This document shows, in pieces, positions 26,282 to 34,575 of a stretch of DNA of 36,803 nt. The notes beneath the pieces were generated by a model that saw nothing but the letters and a program-made list of their open reading frames with translations, made no database searches and was not told where the DNA came from. This stretch comes from Clostridia bacterium (lineage in GTDB: Bacteria > Bacillota_A > Clostridia > Christensenellales > UBA1242): contig JAFTCZ010000033.1 of the NCBI GenBank assembly GCA_017454425.1, positions 1-36,803 on the forward strand. Reading direction: 5' to 3'. The first letter of the stretch is position 1, and each line of letters opens with the position of its first letter. The position numbers and the translations under genes are program-made.

Positions 26282-26677
26282 ATGTGGTATTACATTTTGA
26301 CAGGCTTTTGCAGTGGGATAATTGCAGGCATGGGTATGGGCGGTGGTACTTTGCTTATTCCTATGTTAACTTTGCTTTTGGGGGTAGAACAACACAGTGC
26401 ACAAGGGGTTAATCTTGTTGTGTTTGTTGTTATGGGAATATTTGCAGTATGGGTACATATACACAATAAATTAATCAATTTTAAGATGTTTTGGTGGCTT
26501 GTTTTGCCTGCGGTTTGCGCAAGTATTGGCGCATCATTTTTATCAAACGCGTTAGACAGCAGTTTGTTAAAAATGATTTTTGGTATATTTTTGATAATTG
26601 TTGCGGTTTACGAACTAATAATTGCCATATCTCGTACCATCAAAAGAAAAAGACCTATATTAAAAAACAAATTGTAA
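26282..26677 (+). CDS. Half-length TauE/SafE (TSUP) permease, second half
   Basis: A 131-aa membrane protein with about four hydrophobic segments and its own TSUP signature: GIIAGMGMGGGTLLIPML, then HSAQGVNLVVF. It has a basic C-terminal tail (TIKRKRP). It is in the same reading frame as the upstream half, and GGGG at 26272-26275 lies 6 nt before the ATG as a possible ribosome binding site. The two halves together would be 258 aa, a normal TSUP length. A heterodimer of two half-transporters is likely; a nonsense-split single gene is the alternative. Confidence 0.82.
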   Translation: MWYYILTGFCSGIIAGMGMGGGTLLIPMLTLLLGVEQHSAQGVNLVVFVVMGIFAVWVHIHNKLINFKMFWWLVLPAVCASIGASFLSNALDSSLLKMIFGIFLIIVAVYELIIAISRTIKRKRPILKNKL

Positions 26678-26706
26678 ACGCTGGACAAATTTTTGAAGGC
26701 GTTTTT
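26676..26706 (+). terminator. Possible terminator after the TSUP pair
   Basis: AAACGC/GCGTTT (26676-26681 and 26699-26704) with a long 17-nt loop, followed by Ts. The long loop makes it uncertain. Confidence 0.4.
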
Positions 26707-26729
26707 TGTTTTTGATGACCACAATGTTA

Positions 26730-26758
26730 TTGCTTTTGGTTTTTGTATATGATATAAT
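26730..26758 (+). promoter_or_regulatory. Promoter of the rsmE-mtaB-HIT operon
   Basis: Weak TTGCTT (26730-26735), a 17-nt spacer and perfect TATAAT (26753-26758) preceded by TGA, an extended -10. Confidence 0.65.
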
Positions 26759-26781
26759 CAATCAATTTGGGGGTGAAGGCA

Positions 26782-27543
26782 ATGCGCAAACTAAGATTTT
26801 TTGTCCCACAGTCTAATGTGCATGGTGACAAAATTGTGATAGACGGGCAAGAATATCGCCATATGTCAAAGGTTTTAAGGTTAAAACCAGGTGACAAAGT
26901 TAGTGTTATTTGTGATGATGATTGCATTCATGAATGTGTGGTTGAAGAAACAAAAAAAGACCATGCTATTGTTGGTGTTTTGACAACAAAAAAGGCACAA
27001 CAGGTGGGGGCAAACATAACTGTTTATCAAGCATTAATAAAATCCGAACCATTAAGTTATGCGGTGCAAAAATGCACCGAACTAGGGGTAACAAACTTTG
27101 TACCATACAATAGTCAGTTTGGCGTAATAGTTGATAAAGGACAAATTAAAGATAGGCTTAGGCGTATTGCAGAGGCAAGTTGCAAACAAAGTGGAAGAGT
27201 TCAAAACATCAAAATTGAAGATACACTTAGTTTTGACCAAATGTGCAAACAATTAAAGCAATATTCGTGCGTTGTTGTTGCATATGAGAAGGATGCTACA
27301 AACGCAAAACAAGTTTTGTCTAAACTTTCGATAAAAGACAAAATTGCGGTTGTTATTGGCAGCGAGGGCGGGTTTAGCAAAGACGAAATTATGCAATTAA
27401 GTTTGCTAAATAATGTCAAGTTTGTCAGTCTTGGCAAATTAATATTAAGGGCCGAAACGGCTGTTGTTGCACTTGTTAGTGCCATAAAATACGAATTAGG
27501 AGAGTTTACAAATGAAGATATCAATGCTGACACTGGGGTGTAA
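26782..27543 (+). CDS. rsmE: 16S rRNA (uracil1498-N3)-methyltransferase RsmE
   Basis: A 253-aa SPOUT-family enzyme that methylates U1498 of 16S rRNA using SAM. The ATG at 26782 gives MRKLRFFVPQ, typical of the family, with GGGGGTG as ribosome binding site; the upstream TTG at 26767 is rejected. Seen: the N-terminal PUA-like part with YRHMSKVLRLKPGD, the middle LIKSEPLSYAVQKCTELGV, and the SAM-binding knot IGSEGGFSKDEI and LGKLILRAETA. It heads the conserved Clostridia order rsmE-mtaB-HIT-rpsU. Its end overlaps mtaB by 32 nt. Confidence 0.95.
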   Translation: MRKLRFFVPQSNVHGDKIVIDGQEYRHMSKVLRLKPGDKVSVICDDDCIHECVVEETKKDHAIVGVLTTKKAQQVGANITVYQALIKSEPLSYAVQKCTELGVTNFVPYNSQFGVIVDKGQIKDRLRRIAEASCKQSGRVQNIKIEDTLSFDQMCKQLKQYSCVVVAYEKDATNAKQVLSKLSIKDKIAVVIGSEGGFSKDEIMQLSLLNNVKFVSLGKLILRAETAVVALVSAIKYELGEFTNEDINADTGV

Positions 27544-28780
27544 GGTCAATCAATATGAGGCCGAATGTATTGCAAGTCAGTTGCGTGAAGCCGGGCACGA
27601 GGTTGTCGAAAGCATGCAGCCCGCTGATGCATACATTTTATCAACTTGTGCCGTGACAAACGAGGCCGAACGAAAGTCTAGGCAAATGGTTGCAAAACTT
27701 CAAAAACTTAACCCAAAAGCCAAAATTATTGTTTGTGGTTGTGCGTCTCAACACAACTCAAAACAATTTGCAACAAAACCAAATGTAACAATAACTTTGG
27801 GAACAAGCGGCAAACACTGGATTGTTGATTTGCTTGATGAGAAGGGTGATTATACAATGGACCCAACAACCGATTATGAAGATTTTGGCCACCCAACAGT
27901 ACATCACACACGCGCTTTTGTAAAAATTCAGGACGGTTGTGACAACTATTGCAGTTATTGCCTTATCCCATATCTTCGTGGACATTGCCGCAGCAGACCT
28001 CTGCAAGATGTTGTGGTTGAATGTTTTGATTTATCTCACAAAACAAAAGAGATTGTGCTAACAGGCATAAACTTGTCTGCATGGGGAAAAGATATTGGCC
28101 TAAGCTTAAGTGATGTGTTGTCTTCACTTGCCAATTTGCCAACCCGCATAAGATTAAGCAGTATGGAGATGAATATTGTTGACAAAACCTTGCTGTCAGT
28201 TATGGAAAAAATGCCAAATTTGTGTGAGCACTTTCATTTAAGCGTACAATCTGCTTGCAACAAAACCTTAAAAGATATGAACAGACACTATACCATCGAA
28301 GAATATATGGCAGTAGTCGAAAAACTTCGTCACACATTTCCAACATGTGCAATCACAACCGATTTGATTGTTGGTTATCCAACCGAAACCGAAGAAGACT
28401 TTGAACAAACGCTTAAGAATGTCGAGCGTATTGGCTTTGCAGATATGCACTTGTTTCCATATTCTCGCAGAGAAGGAACTGTTGCAAGCCGTTTGCCAAT
28501 GCTTGACCCAGAGATTGTTAAAGATCGTGTGGCACGCATTACTGCCTTAAGAGATAAGATGAAACGAAATTATTTGGATAAACAGCGTGGATTAAATTAT
28601 GAAGTGTTATTAGAAGAAAAAGTTGGCAATATGTGGGTGGGGCATGCCCGCAATTTTGTAAAAACCTATATTGATTGCACAAATCATAATGTTGAATCAA
28701 ATGACATAATAATAGCACGAGTTGGTGACAAATATTTAGACGGCGTAAGGGCAGATTTTGTAACAAAAATGGAGGATTAG
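27512..28780 (+). CDS. mtaB: tRNA t6A37 methylthiotransferase MtaB
   Basis: A 422-aa radical-SAM enzyme that adds a methylthio group to t6A at position 37 of tRNAs decoding ANN codons. The start MKISMLTLGCKVNQYE is the MtaB/YqeV signature, with C10 as the first Fe-S ligand; other N-terminal cluster cysteines lie in STCAVTNEAE and VCGCASQ. The radical-SAM triad is C143-x3-C147-x2-C150 (GCDNYCSYC). The C-terminal ~60 residues form a TRAM domain. The ribosome binding site TTAGGAGAG lies within rsmE, so translation may be coupled. The HIT gene follows 2 nt after the stop. Confidence 0.95.
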   Translation: MKISMLTLGCKVNQYEAECIASQLREAGHEVVESMQPADAYILSTCAVTNEAERKSRQMVAKLQKLNPKAKIIVCGCASQHNSKQFATKPNVTITLGTSGKHWIVDLLDEKGDYTMDPTTDYEDFGHPTVHHTRAFVKIQDGCDNYCSYCLIPYLRGHCRSRPLQDVVVECFDLSHKTKEIVLTGINLSAWGKDIGLSLSDVLSSLANLPTRIRLSSMEMNIVDKTLLSVMEKMPNLCEHFHLSVQSACNKTLKDMNRHYTIEEYMAVVEKLRHTFPTCAITTDLIVGYPTETEEDFEQTLKNVERIGFADMHLFPYSRREGTVASRLPMLDPEIVKDRVARITALRDKMKRNYLDKQRGLNYEVLLEEKVGNMWVGHARNFVKTYIDCTNHNVESNDIIIARVGDKYLDGVRADFVTKMED

Positions 28781-28782
28781 TT

Positions 28783-29136
28783 ATGAACGATTGTATTTTT
28801 TGTAAGATAATAAAAGGCGAAATACCAACCACAAAATTGTATGAAAATGATGAAATTTTGATTTTTGCCAACATAAACCCCAATGCCAAATATCACTATT
28901 TGGCAGTATTAAAAGAACATTTTGCAACTTTAGACGAAATGAATGAGACACAAGCCATTGCTCTTGGCAAAATGCTAGCAAAAATATCACAATTGAAAGA
29001 AAAATTGAATCTAAAAAATGGTTATAGGCTGATTATCAACCAAAAAGGTCCAAATGGCAATGATGCTTGCCAAGAAATTATGCACTTGCACATTCATATT
29101 CTTGCAGGCCAAAAAATGGCGTGGAAGCCCGCATAA
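28783..29136 (+). CDS. HIT-family nucleotide hydrolase (HinT-like)
   Basis: A 117-aa protein of normal HinT length. HinT-type enzymes hydrolyse purine nucleoside phosphoramidates. Seen: N-terminal CIFCKIIKGEIP, the YHYLAVLKEH strand, the NGYRLIINQKGPNG region and the histidine triad HLHIHIL (about 100-107). The first residues C-x-x-C resemble the zinc pair of HIT proteins. It is third in the rsmE-mtaB operon; the mtaB ribosome binding context GGAGGA overlaps the end of mtaB. Confidence 0.93.
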   Translation: MNDCIFCKIIKGEIPTTKLYENDEILIFANINPNAKYHYLAVLKEHFATLDEMNETQAIALGKMLAKISQLKEKLNLKNGYRLIINQKGPNGNDACQEIMHLHIHILAGQKMAWKPA

Positions 29137-29160
29137 CAGCAATAAAATTAATAAAAACAC

Positions 29161-29189
29161 TTGATTTGTATCAAAAAGTGTGCTAAAAT
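29161..29189 (+). promoter_or_regulatory. Promoter of rpsU
   Basis: TTGATT (29161-29166), a 17-nt spacer and TAAAAT (29184-29189) with TGC directly before it (extended -10). It gives rpsU separate expression from the upstream operon. Confidence 0.75.
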
Positions 29190-29224
29190 CATACAAATTA
29201 TTGACATAAGGTGGTGAGAAGGCT

Positions 29225-29404
29225 ATGACAATGGTAGTTGTTGGTAAAGATGAGTCAGTTGACAGCGCATTAAAACGCTTTAAGCGTAAGTGTCAAAAAG
29301 ATGGCATTATTGGCGACTTGCGCAAGCACGAAGCGTACGAAAAGCCTAGTGTCAAACGCAAATTAAAAAGCGAGGCAGCACGCAAGCGTAACCGCAAAAA
29401 ATAA
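29225..29404 (+). CDS. rpsU: Ribosomal protein bS21
   Basis: A 59-aa basic protein of typical S21 length, read directly from the sequence. The order is [20 protein letters not shown], then a [20 protein letters not shown] core and a C-terminal tail rich in Lys and Arg ([16 protein letters not shown]). S21 joins the 30S subunit near the anti-Shine-Dalgarno end of 16S rRNA. GGTGG (29211-29215) lies 9 nt before the ATG. The position after the HIT gene is the usual Clostridia/Bacilli order, and a terminator follows at once. Confidence 0.97.
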   Translation: MTMVVVGKDESVDSALKRFKRKCQKDGIIGDLRKHEAYEKPSVKRKLKSEAARKRNRKK

Positions 29405-29415
29405 TTAACAAAACT

Positions 29416-29444
29416 GACCATGCACAATCGCGTGGTCTTTTTTT
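29416..29444 (+). terminator. Terminator after rpsU
   Basis: GACCATGC/GCGTGGTC (29416-29423 and 29430-29437), 8 bp with one T-G wobble and loop ACAATC, followed by eight Ts. Confidence 0.88.
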
Positions 29445-29459
29445 ATGGGAGAGGGATTT

Positions 29460-29930
29460 ATGTTTAATAGAATAACAAAAAGAGTAAAATATATAAATTT
29501 TTATGGTAACACTCGATTTAGCAAATATTTTGCCGAGTTTTATCGTGACATGCACATGTTTGACGAAAAAATTCAAAAAATGACAGATGACGAATGTATT
29601 AAAAAGTTAAATGATGACCTTATTGCTGCAATTTCTGTTACTTCGCACGCTTATTCTGGGCACATTAAAAAGACAAAAGAGGTTTTTGAAGTTGTTACAA
29701 CCTCAGCCAAATATCAAATGGAAGAAGAATTTGAGGTTGATGATTTCAGAAAACTAAAAAGATCTGACAAGCCCGAACAGCGCGAGATTTATGAAGAATT
29801 TTGTGAATGGAAAGACAAAAGAAGCAAGCAATTAGATGAAATGTTCTTTTTGGCATGTCTAGACGCCTATGACCGCATTCCAAGAGTGCTCGAACACGAC
29901 ATTGCAGACGAAGAAGTTCCAAGATTATAA
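29460..29930 (+). CDS. Hypothetical protein, 156 aa
   Basis: I do not recognise this family. The ATG at 29460 is chosen because GGGAGAGGG (29447-29455) lies just before it; the in-frame ATG at 29445 overlaps the end of the rpsU terminator T run. The protein is soluble, charged and mostly helical in character: FSKYFAEFYRDMHMFDEKIQ, an acidic EEEFEVDDF patch, then helices with EEFCEWKDKR. No signal peptide, membrane span or metal motif. The T run of the rpsU terminator leaves little room for a promoter, so expression may rely on read-through. Confidence 0.7.
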   Translation: MFNRITKRVKYINFYGNTRFSKYFAEFYRDMHMFDEKIQKMTDDECIKKLNDDLIAAISVTSHAYSGHIKKTKEVFEVVTTSAKYQMEEEFEVDDFRKLKRSDKPEQREIYEEFCEWKDKRSKQLDEMFFLACLDAYDRIPRVLEHDIADEEVPRL

Positions 29931-29932
29931 CA

Positions 29933-29958
29933 AAAAACACGGTAAATTCCGTGTTTTT
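29933..29958. terminator. Bidirectional terminator
   Basis: Perfect 10-bp inverted repeat AAAAACACGG/CCGTGTTTTT (29933-29942 and 29949-29958) with loop TAAATT, between two convergent genes. It overlaps the stop codon of the minus-strand gene. Confidence 0.9.
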
Positions 29959-30892
29959 ATTTATTTATTCGAAGGTCTTTGCCATCAAACTGAATGGCCA
30001 TAGTTGTTTGCTTGTCAAATAGGCGAGAAAACAGCCTGTCGCCATACTGGTCTCTTATCATTTGTGGTGATAGATTTGTGCTGATAATCGTTGAATTTTT
30101 TGCAAGTTGTCTTTGGTTGATTATTGTATAAAGATTTTTGACACTTGCATTTTTGTAAATTGGCTCGCTGCCCAAATCGTCTATTATCAATAAATCACAT
30201 TCAAGCAAAGGTGACAAAACCTCTTCACGGTTGTCAGCAAAGATATCCATCGATTTTATGACAATGTTGTTAAGTTCGAATGATGTTATGTACACTACAT
30301 AATAATCTCGCTGAATTAATGCATTTGCAATACACTCAGACAAAAATGTTTTGCCTGTTCCTACAGTTCCGCTAAAGATAATGTTTTTTAACTTGTTGTA
30401 AGGGAAGTTTTTGACATACTGAACAGCATAGGCATATGCTTTTTTTAGTGTTGGGTTTCTTTCAAGCAATTCTGCATTGCTGTCCAAAAATTTGTGTCCC
30501 TTAAAATTGCCAAGGCCCGATTCTTGTTGAAGGCGTTGTCTTATGTTCTTTTTTAAGCAATCGCACATAACATAATTATTATAACCTGTGTCTTGACATT
30601 TTTGGCAGTTGTATTGTGGTGTGATATCCTTTTGCGAAAAACCAAGTTTTGCAAGCAGCTTTTGCTGTTTTTCTAAAATTGCGTCATATTCTTTGCGAAG
30701 CTTTTTTTCTTGGGAAGAGCCCAGTTCGGTTTTTACAAGTGCCAACATTTTTGTTCGCAGGTCACTCTCTAGTTTTGAAAAATCAGGGTTTTTGCGCAAT
30801 GTTTGTAAAGTGTTTTGAGCTTTTATTTCGGCATTCATGCGCTTTTGTCTAAGTTTATTCTTTTCGCTGTTGATAATATCTGTTTTGTTCAT
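29957..30892 (-). CDS. DnaI/DnaC-like helicase loader ATPase
   Basis: A 311-aa AAA+ protein. Residues 1 to about 90 are a charged helical N-terminus. A zinc-binding cluster follows, C96-x2-C99, then C110-x-C112 (YNCQKCQDTGY ... MCDC), as in DnaI-type loaders. The ATPase core has Walker A GTVGTGKT (175-182), Walker B LLIIDDLGSEP (D238, D239) and sensor STNLSPQMI, with an arginine-finger region GDRLFSRLF. Such proteins load the replicative DnaB-type helicase onto origin DNA. It is 9 nt downstream of a DnaD-like gene, a common replication pair in Firmicutes. Confidence 0.9.
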   Translation of the reverse strand: MNKTDIINSEKNKLRQKRMNAEIKAQNTLQTLRKNPDFSKLESDLRTKMLALVKTELGSSQEKKLRKEYDAILEKQQKLLAKLGFSQKDITPQYNCQKCQDTGYNNYVMCDCLKKNIRQRLQQESGLGNFKGHKFLDSNAELLERNPTLKKAYAYAVQYVKNFPYNKLKNIIFSGTVGTGKTFLSECIANALIQRDYYVVYITSFELNNIVIKSMDIFADNREEVLSPLLECDLLIIDDLGSEPIYKNASVKNLYTIINQRQLAKNSTIISTNLSPQMIRDQYGDRLFSRLFDKQTTMAIQFDGKDLRINK

Positions 30893-30901
30893 ATTACCTC
30901 C

Positions 30902-32353
30902 TTAGATTTCAATTTCTTTGAATGCGTCAAATATACTTTCGTACTCTTCATCGGTATAACTTTGTATTAGGGTAGAAGGGGCTTTGGTTGTTGCACTGAT
31001 ATTGCTTTTTTTGGCTTTTGCAAGGTCGTGTATGTTGTTTGTGTGCCATGATGACAAAATTTTGCTCATGTATGCAATTGGGGCAGTTTTGTCCTGAGAT
31101 AGTGTTGCGGCATATTCAATAACTTCGTCTGGCATATCCCAAGCATATCTCCAACGATTGTAAATATCTCGGTCTTGGTTGTTTACATTTCGTTTTAGGC
31201 CAATGCTTGATAAAACTTTTGCAATTTGTTTGTCTAGTTTGTCTATGCTTATGGTGTGTTGCTTAAAGGCTTCTAGGCTGACAATTCCAAGATTGTAAAG
31301 TTTGTTAATATAATCATTTAGGCTAGAAAGAGTACGCTTGTCATGCAAATAGCAATAGTTGGCAATAGCCAGCAAGACATCATTATTATAGCCTTTGTTA
31401 AGCCAAGGGGTAATGTAAGTTTGAATTTCGTTGTCAACATCATCATAGTAAACACCAATCAACTTGTTTATGTTGCGGGCAAGGTCATATAATGCTTCTT
31501 TGTTTGCCTCGTACTCTTTAATTTCTTTTTCGCTTAAAAGCCTCATTTCATAATAGTTGTGCAAAATTTTGTCAAGACGATCAAAGCCACCGCGTTTTAT
31601 GGTGCTGGCTACATAAAGCACACATTCATCTAAAAAGCCATATTCTTTAGTCCATTTTAGGTACATTTGGTGTTCGTCAAGCCCAAATTTTTTTGTAGAG
31701 CCAAGAACAGAAAGGATTTTTTGAATAGTTTTGTTGGCATTGTAATAATCGGTTAGTTTTTTCTCAATGTTGTCTGTGCTAATAACACCTTCGCGTGCCC
31801 AATTTTGAGCCACAGTAAGTATATAGCGATAGCCAACATTGTTGCCCTTATATTCGGCACAATAACGCATTATCATCAAAAGGGCTTCGGGCGAAAACTT
31901 GCGCCCATCAGGCAAAGAAAACCCTTCGATAAGTGCATAATATTCTTCGTATTCGTTTGGTGTGATTTGACGACCCGAGATTATGTCTTGTGCCTGAATA
32001 TTAAACTCGATATATTTGTCTTTATTATACTTTTTGTTGGATAAGTGTACACCACGAATAGGCAAATATTGCACTTCAAGTGGGTCAGTGTTTACTATGC
32101 GCACAAGGCCTTGTTCTTCCCAGTACTTAAAAGCGTCCAAAACCTCATTTTCGCTATATCCCAAAGCGTTTGCAAAAGAAGGCAAATCATTGCCGCTTAA
32201 ATCTTGGGCGTTATTGTTGCACAAATAAAGCCCATAAAGATATATGGCAGCAACTTTTGGCGGGGTAGAAGGCAAATAGCGTGTGAAGAAAATATTGTCT
32301 ACAATAGTGTAGGTTTTTGATACATATTCGCTGCTAAACTTGCAAAAAGCCAT
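30902..32353 (-). CDS. DnaD-like replication initiation protein
   Basis: A 483-aa protein from the ATG at 32353, where AAGGAAGG (32362-32369) is the ribosome binding site; the longer frame upstream lacks one and runs into the promoter. The N-terminal ~100 residues look like a winged-helix region (SGNDLPSFANALGYSENEVLDAFKYWEEQGLV). Three later segments share the DnaD/DnaB C-terminal pattern of helices ending in Tyr-Ile/Met-x-x-I-x-x-x-W or similar: GYRYILTVAQNWAREG, then the GGFDRLDKILHNY region, then APIAYMSKILSSWH. DnaD-type proteins remodel origin DNA and bridge DnaA to the helicase loader. At 483 aa it is longer than B. subtilis DnaD (about 230 aa) and closer to DnaB. Confidence 0.85.
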   Translation of the reverse strand: MAFCKFSSEYVSKTYTIVDNIFFTRYLPSTPPKVAAIYLYGLYLCNNNAQDLSGNDLPSFANALGYSENEVLDAFKYWEEQGLVRIVNTDPLEVQYLPIRGVHLSNKKYNKDKYIEFNIQAQDIISGRQITPNEYEEYYALIEGFSLPDGRKFSPEALLMIMRYCAEYKGNNVGYRYILTVAQNWAREGVISTDNIEKKLTDYYNANKTIQKILSVLGSTKKFGLDEHQMYLKWTKEYGFLDECVLYVASTIKRGGFDRLDKILHNYYEMRLLSEKEIKEYEANKEALYDLARNINKLIGVYYDDVDNEIQTYITPWLNKGYNNDVLLAIANYCYLHDKRTLSSLNDYINKLYNLGIVSLEAFKQHTISIDKLDKQIAKVLSSIGLKRNVNNQDRDIYNRWRYAWDMPDEVIEYAATLSQDKTAPIAYMSKILSSWHTNNIHDLAKAKKSNISATTKAPSTLIQSYTDEEYESIFDAFKEIEI

Positions 32354-32376
32354 AGTTTTTACCTTCCTTTTATCTA

Positions 32377-32405
32377 AATATATCAAAAAAACCAAAAACT
32401 GACAA
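32377..32405 (-). promoter_or_regulatory. Promoter of the DnaD/DnaI-like operon
   Basis: On the minus strand TTGTCA (32400-32405), a 17-nt spacer and TATATT (32377-32382). Confidence 0.72.
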
Positions 32406-32498
32406 TAGTTTGAAGCCAAGTTTATTTTAGGATATTTGTTTAAGTACTAAACCCCAACTTTTGCTCATACCATATTGAAAAAGACTTTTGGGGGAAAA

Positions 32499-34001
32499 AT
32501 GAAAAGCATAATCAAACAATTTGTCACTATTTTGTGTTTTTTTGTTTTTTGCGCTACTCTTTGGGGCTGTTCGAAAATTAATGAAGTCGAAAAAATCAGT
32601 CAAAACCTAAGCAGTTATACAATTGATGCAACCATAAACACTGATAATCATACAATTGAGGCCACCGAGGTTATTAATTATCACAACAACACAGGCGTAA
32701 GGCTTGAGGAGTTGTGCCTGCACCTTTATCCAAACGCCTTTCGTGCAAATGCCGATGCCACAAAGGCTGTTAGTGCCAGCCAATATCAAAAATGCTATCC
32801 AAATGGTTTTGATGCGGGTGACATAACAATAAAAGGGCTTGTTTACAATGATTCTACCTGCGGTTATCAAATTGGTGGCCAAGATGACAATATATTAATT
32901 GTTACTTTGCCACAAGGGCTCGAAAATGATGCTGTTGGGTGTTTGTCTATCGAGTTTGTTGATGTTTTGCCAAAAGCAAATCACAGGTATGGCTATGGGC
33001 AGCACACAATTAATTGTGGAAATTTTTATCCTATAATGTGTATGTATGAAAACAATGAATGGGTGACAAACGGATATTGCCCAAATGGTGACCCGTTTTA
33101 TTCGGAAATGGCAAATTATGACATAACAATTCATTATCCGCAAGAATACACGCTTGTTAGCACGGGGCAGCAAGTTTTTGCAAAAGATAGTGCGGGGGCG
33201 GTTTGCAAAGCCCAAGCCCTTGCCGTGCGAGATTTTGCTTTTGTGTTGTCATCAAACTTTGAAAAACAAACGCAAATGTGCAATGGCGTAGAAGTCAATT
33301 ATTATTACTATGAGGACGACAATGCTGCCCAACACTTAAAGACTTGTTGTGATGCCTTGTCAACCTTTTGCAACATGATTGGCAAATATCCATATAATGT
33401 GCTTAATGTGTGCAAAACAAATTTTTTGCAAGGTGGAATGGAATATCCCAATCTTGTGTTTATTTCGGACGATATTGATGTAGACAGCGATTACAAAAAC
33501 ACAATAGTACACGAAATAGCGCATCAATGGTTTTATGGCGTAGTGGGCAATGACGAATGCACCTATCCGTGGCTTGACGAGGCCCTGACCGAATATTGCA
33601 CGGCCCTGTTTTATGACCACAATGCTGGGTACGACAAAACAACAGCAAGCGTGCTTGCAAGTGCACTGTCTTCATATCTTTTGTTTTGTGATATGTACAA
33701 AGAAGTTTATGGTGACCTAGATACAAGCATGAACCGAACAATTTATGACTTTAGGACAGAAACCGAATATGTATACATGACATATGTGCGAGGAGTGCTA
33801 ATGTTTGACAGTATTGCTGATGTTGTGGGCAAAAAGGGGATTGTACGCTGCATTTCAAGATATTATGCCGACAACGCATATACAAACGCCACGCCAAAAG
33901 ATTTGATACACTCGTTTGAACATGCTTCGGGCAAAAACCTAACAAGTTTTATTACATCTTGGCTTGACGGAAGCGTAGTGCTTGAAGAATTGTCAAGATA
34001 A
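32499..34001 (+). CDS. M1-family zinc metallopeptidase lipoprotein
   Basis: A 500-aa protein from the ATG at 32499 (TGGGGG upstream); the TTG at 32475 is rejected. The N-terminus is a lipoprotein signal: MKSIIKQ, hydrophobic core, LWGC lipobox. The body has the M1 fold: an N-terminal beta domain with IDATINTDNHTIEATEVINY, the substrate-anchor motif GGMEYPN (in place of GAMEN), and zinc site H338-E339-x2-H342 with E361 (HEIAHQWFYG, then WLDEALTEY). Downstream Tyr-rich TYVRGVLMFD matches the region holding the catalytic tyrosine. It should trim peptides outside the cell. The C-terminal helical part is short compared with full-length M1 enzymes (about 850 aa). Confidence 0.92.
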   Translation: MKSIIKQFVTILCFFVFCATLWGCSKINEVEKISQNLSSYTIDATINTDNHTIEATEVINYHNNTGVRLEELCLHLYPNAFRANADATKAVSASQYQKCYPNGFDAGDITIKGLVYNDSTCGYQIGGQDDNILIVTLPQGLENDAVGCLSIEFVDVLPKANHRYGYGQHTINCGNFYPIMCMYENNEWVTNGYCPNGDPFYSEMANYDITIHYPQEYTLVSTGQQVFAKDSAGAVCKAQALAVRDFAFVLSSNFEKQTQMCNGVEVNYYYYEDDNAAQHLKTCCDALSTFCNMIGKYPYNVLNVCKTNFLQGGMEYPNLVFISDDIDVDSDYKNTIVHEIAHQWFYGVVGNDECTYPWLDEALTEYCTALFYDHNAGYDKTTASVLASALSSYLLFCDMYKEVYGDLDTSMNRTIYDFRTETEYVYMTYVRGVLMFDSIADVVGKKGIVRCISRYYADNAYTNATPKDLIHSFEHASGKNLTSFITSWLDGSVVLEELSR

Positions 34002-34003
34002 AC

Positions 34004-34031
34004 AAAAACTATGCAAAATTGCATAGTTTTT
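34004..34031. terminator. Bidirectional terminator between the peptidase and rplI
   Basis: 12-bp inverted repeat AAAAACTATGCA/TGCATAGTTTTT (34004-34015 and 34020-34031) with loop AAAT. It touches the rplI stop codon. Confidence 0.88.
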
Positions 34032-34474
34032 TATATTGCCCTAACATCAACCTTAATTTTTGTTTCAATACCTTCGGCAAACCTTATTTTTACATCGTAT
34101 GCACCTACCATTTTGATGTTTGGTGTAGTTATTTTTTTCTTGTCAATTGTTATGTCATATTCTTTTTTGATGGTATCAGCAATTTCCTGAGAGGTTACGG
34201 CACCAAACAACTTGCCATTTTCACCAATTTTGGCTTTGACGATTATGGTTTGGCCCTTTAATTTTTCGGCCTCAATACCAAATGCTTTGCGTTCTTCGGC
34301 CTTGTGATAGGCCTTTGCATTTTCGGCCTGAGAATGTATGTTTTTGTTTGTGTTGTTTGCAACCTGTGCAAGGCCTTTTTTTATCAAAAAGTTGCGCCCA
34401 AATCCATCTGCCACCTTAACAATTTCGCCCTTTTTGCCTGTTCCTTTGACATCAGCGAGTAAGATTACTTCCAT
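34031..34474 (-). CDS. rplI: Ribosomal protein bL9
   Basis: A 147-aa protein of normal L9 length. The N-terminal domain has [19 protein letters not shown] and the [14 protein letters not shown] loop, followed by the long Lys/Glu-rich connecting helix and a C-terminal domain with [19 protein letters not shown]9 binds 23S rRNA near the L1 stalk base. Here it is a single-gene unit with its own promoter and a shared terminator. In many Firmicutes rplI is next to dnaB or yybT; that neighbourhood is not present here. Confidence 0.97.
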   Translation of the reverse strand: MEVILLADVKGTGKKGEIVKVADGFGRNFLIKKGLAQVANNTNKNIHSQAENAKAYHKAEERKAFGIEAEKLKGQTIIVKAKIGENGKLFGAVTSQEIADTIKKEYDITIDKKKITTPNIKMVGAYDVKIRFAEGIETKIKVDVRAI

Positions 34475-34501
34475 AAAATTTTACTCCTTTTTGTTTTTTT
34501 A

Positions 34502-34530
34502 ATTTTAATATCAAAAAAGGGTTTTGTCAA
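34502..34530 (-). promoter_or_regulatory. Promoter of rplI
   Basis: On the minus strand TTGACA (34525-34530), a 17-nt spacer and TAAAAT (34502-34507), then AAAGGAG just before the ATG. Confidence 0.85.
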
Positions 34531-34575
34531 TGAATATATTACCATATTTTGTCAACAATGGTTTTTGGAGGGGAT

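Noticed and set aside
32354..32419. N-terminal extension of the DnaD-like protein
   Set aside because: It would cover the -35/-10 boxes at 32377-32405. The ATG at 32353 has AAGGAAGG.
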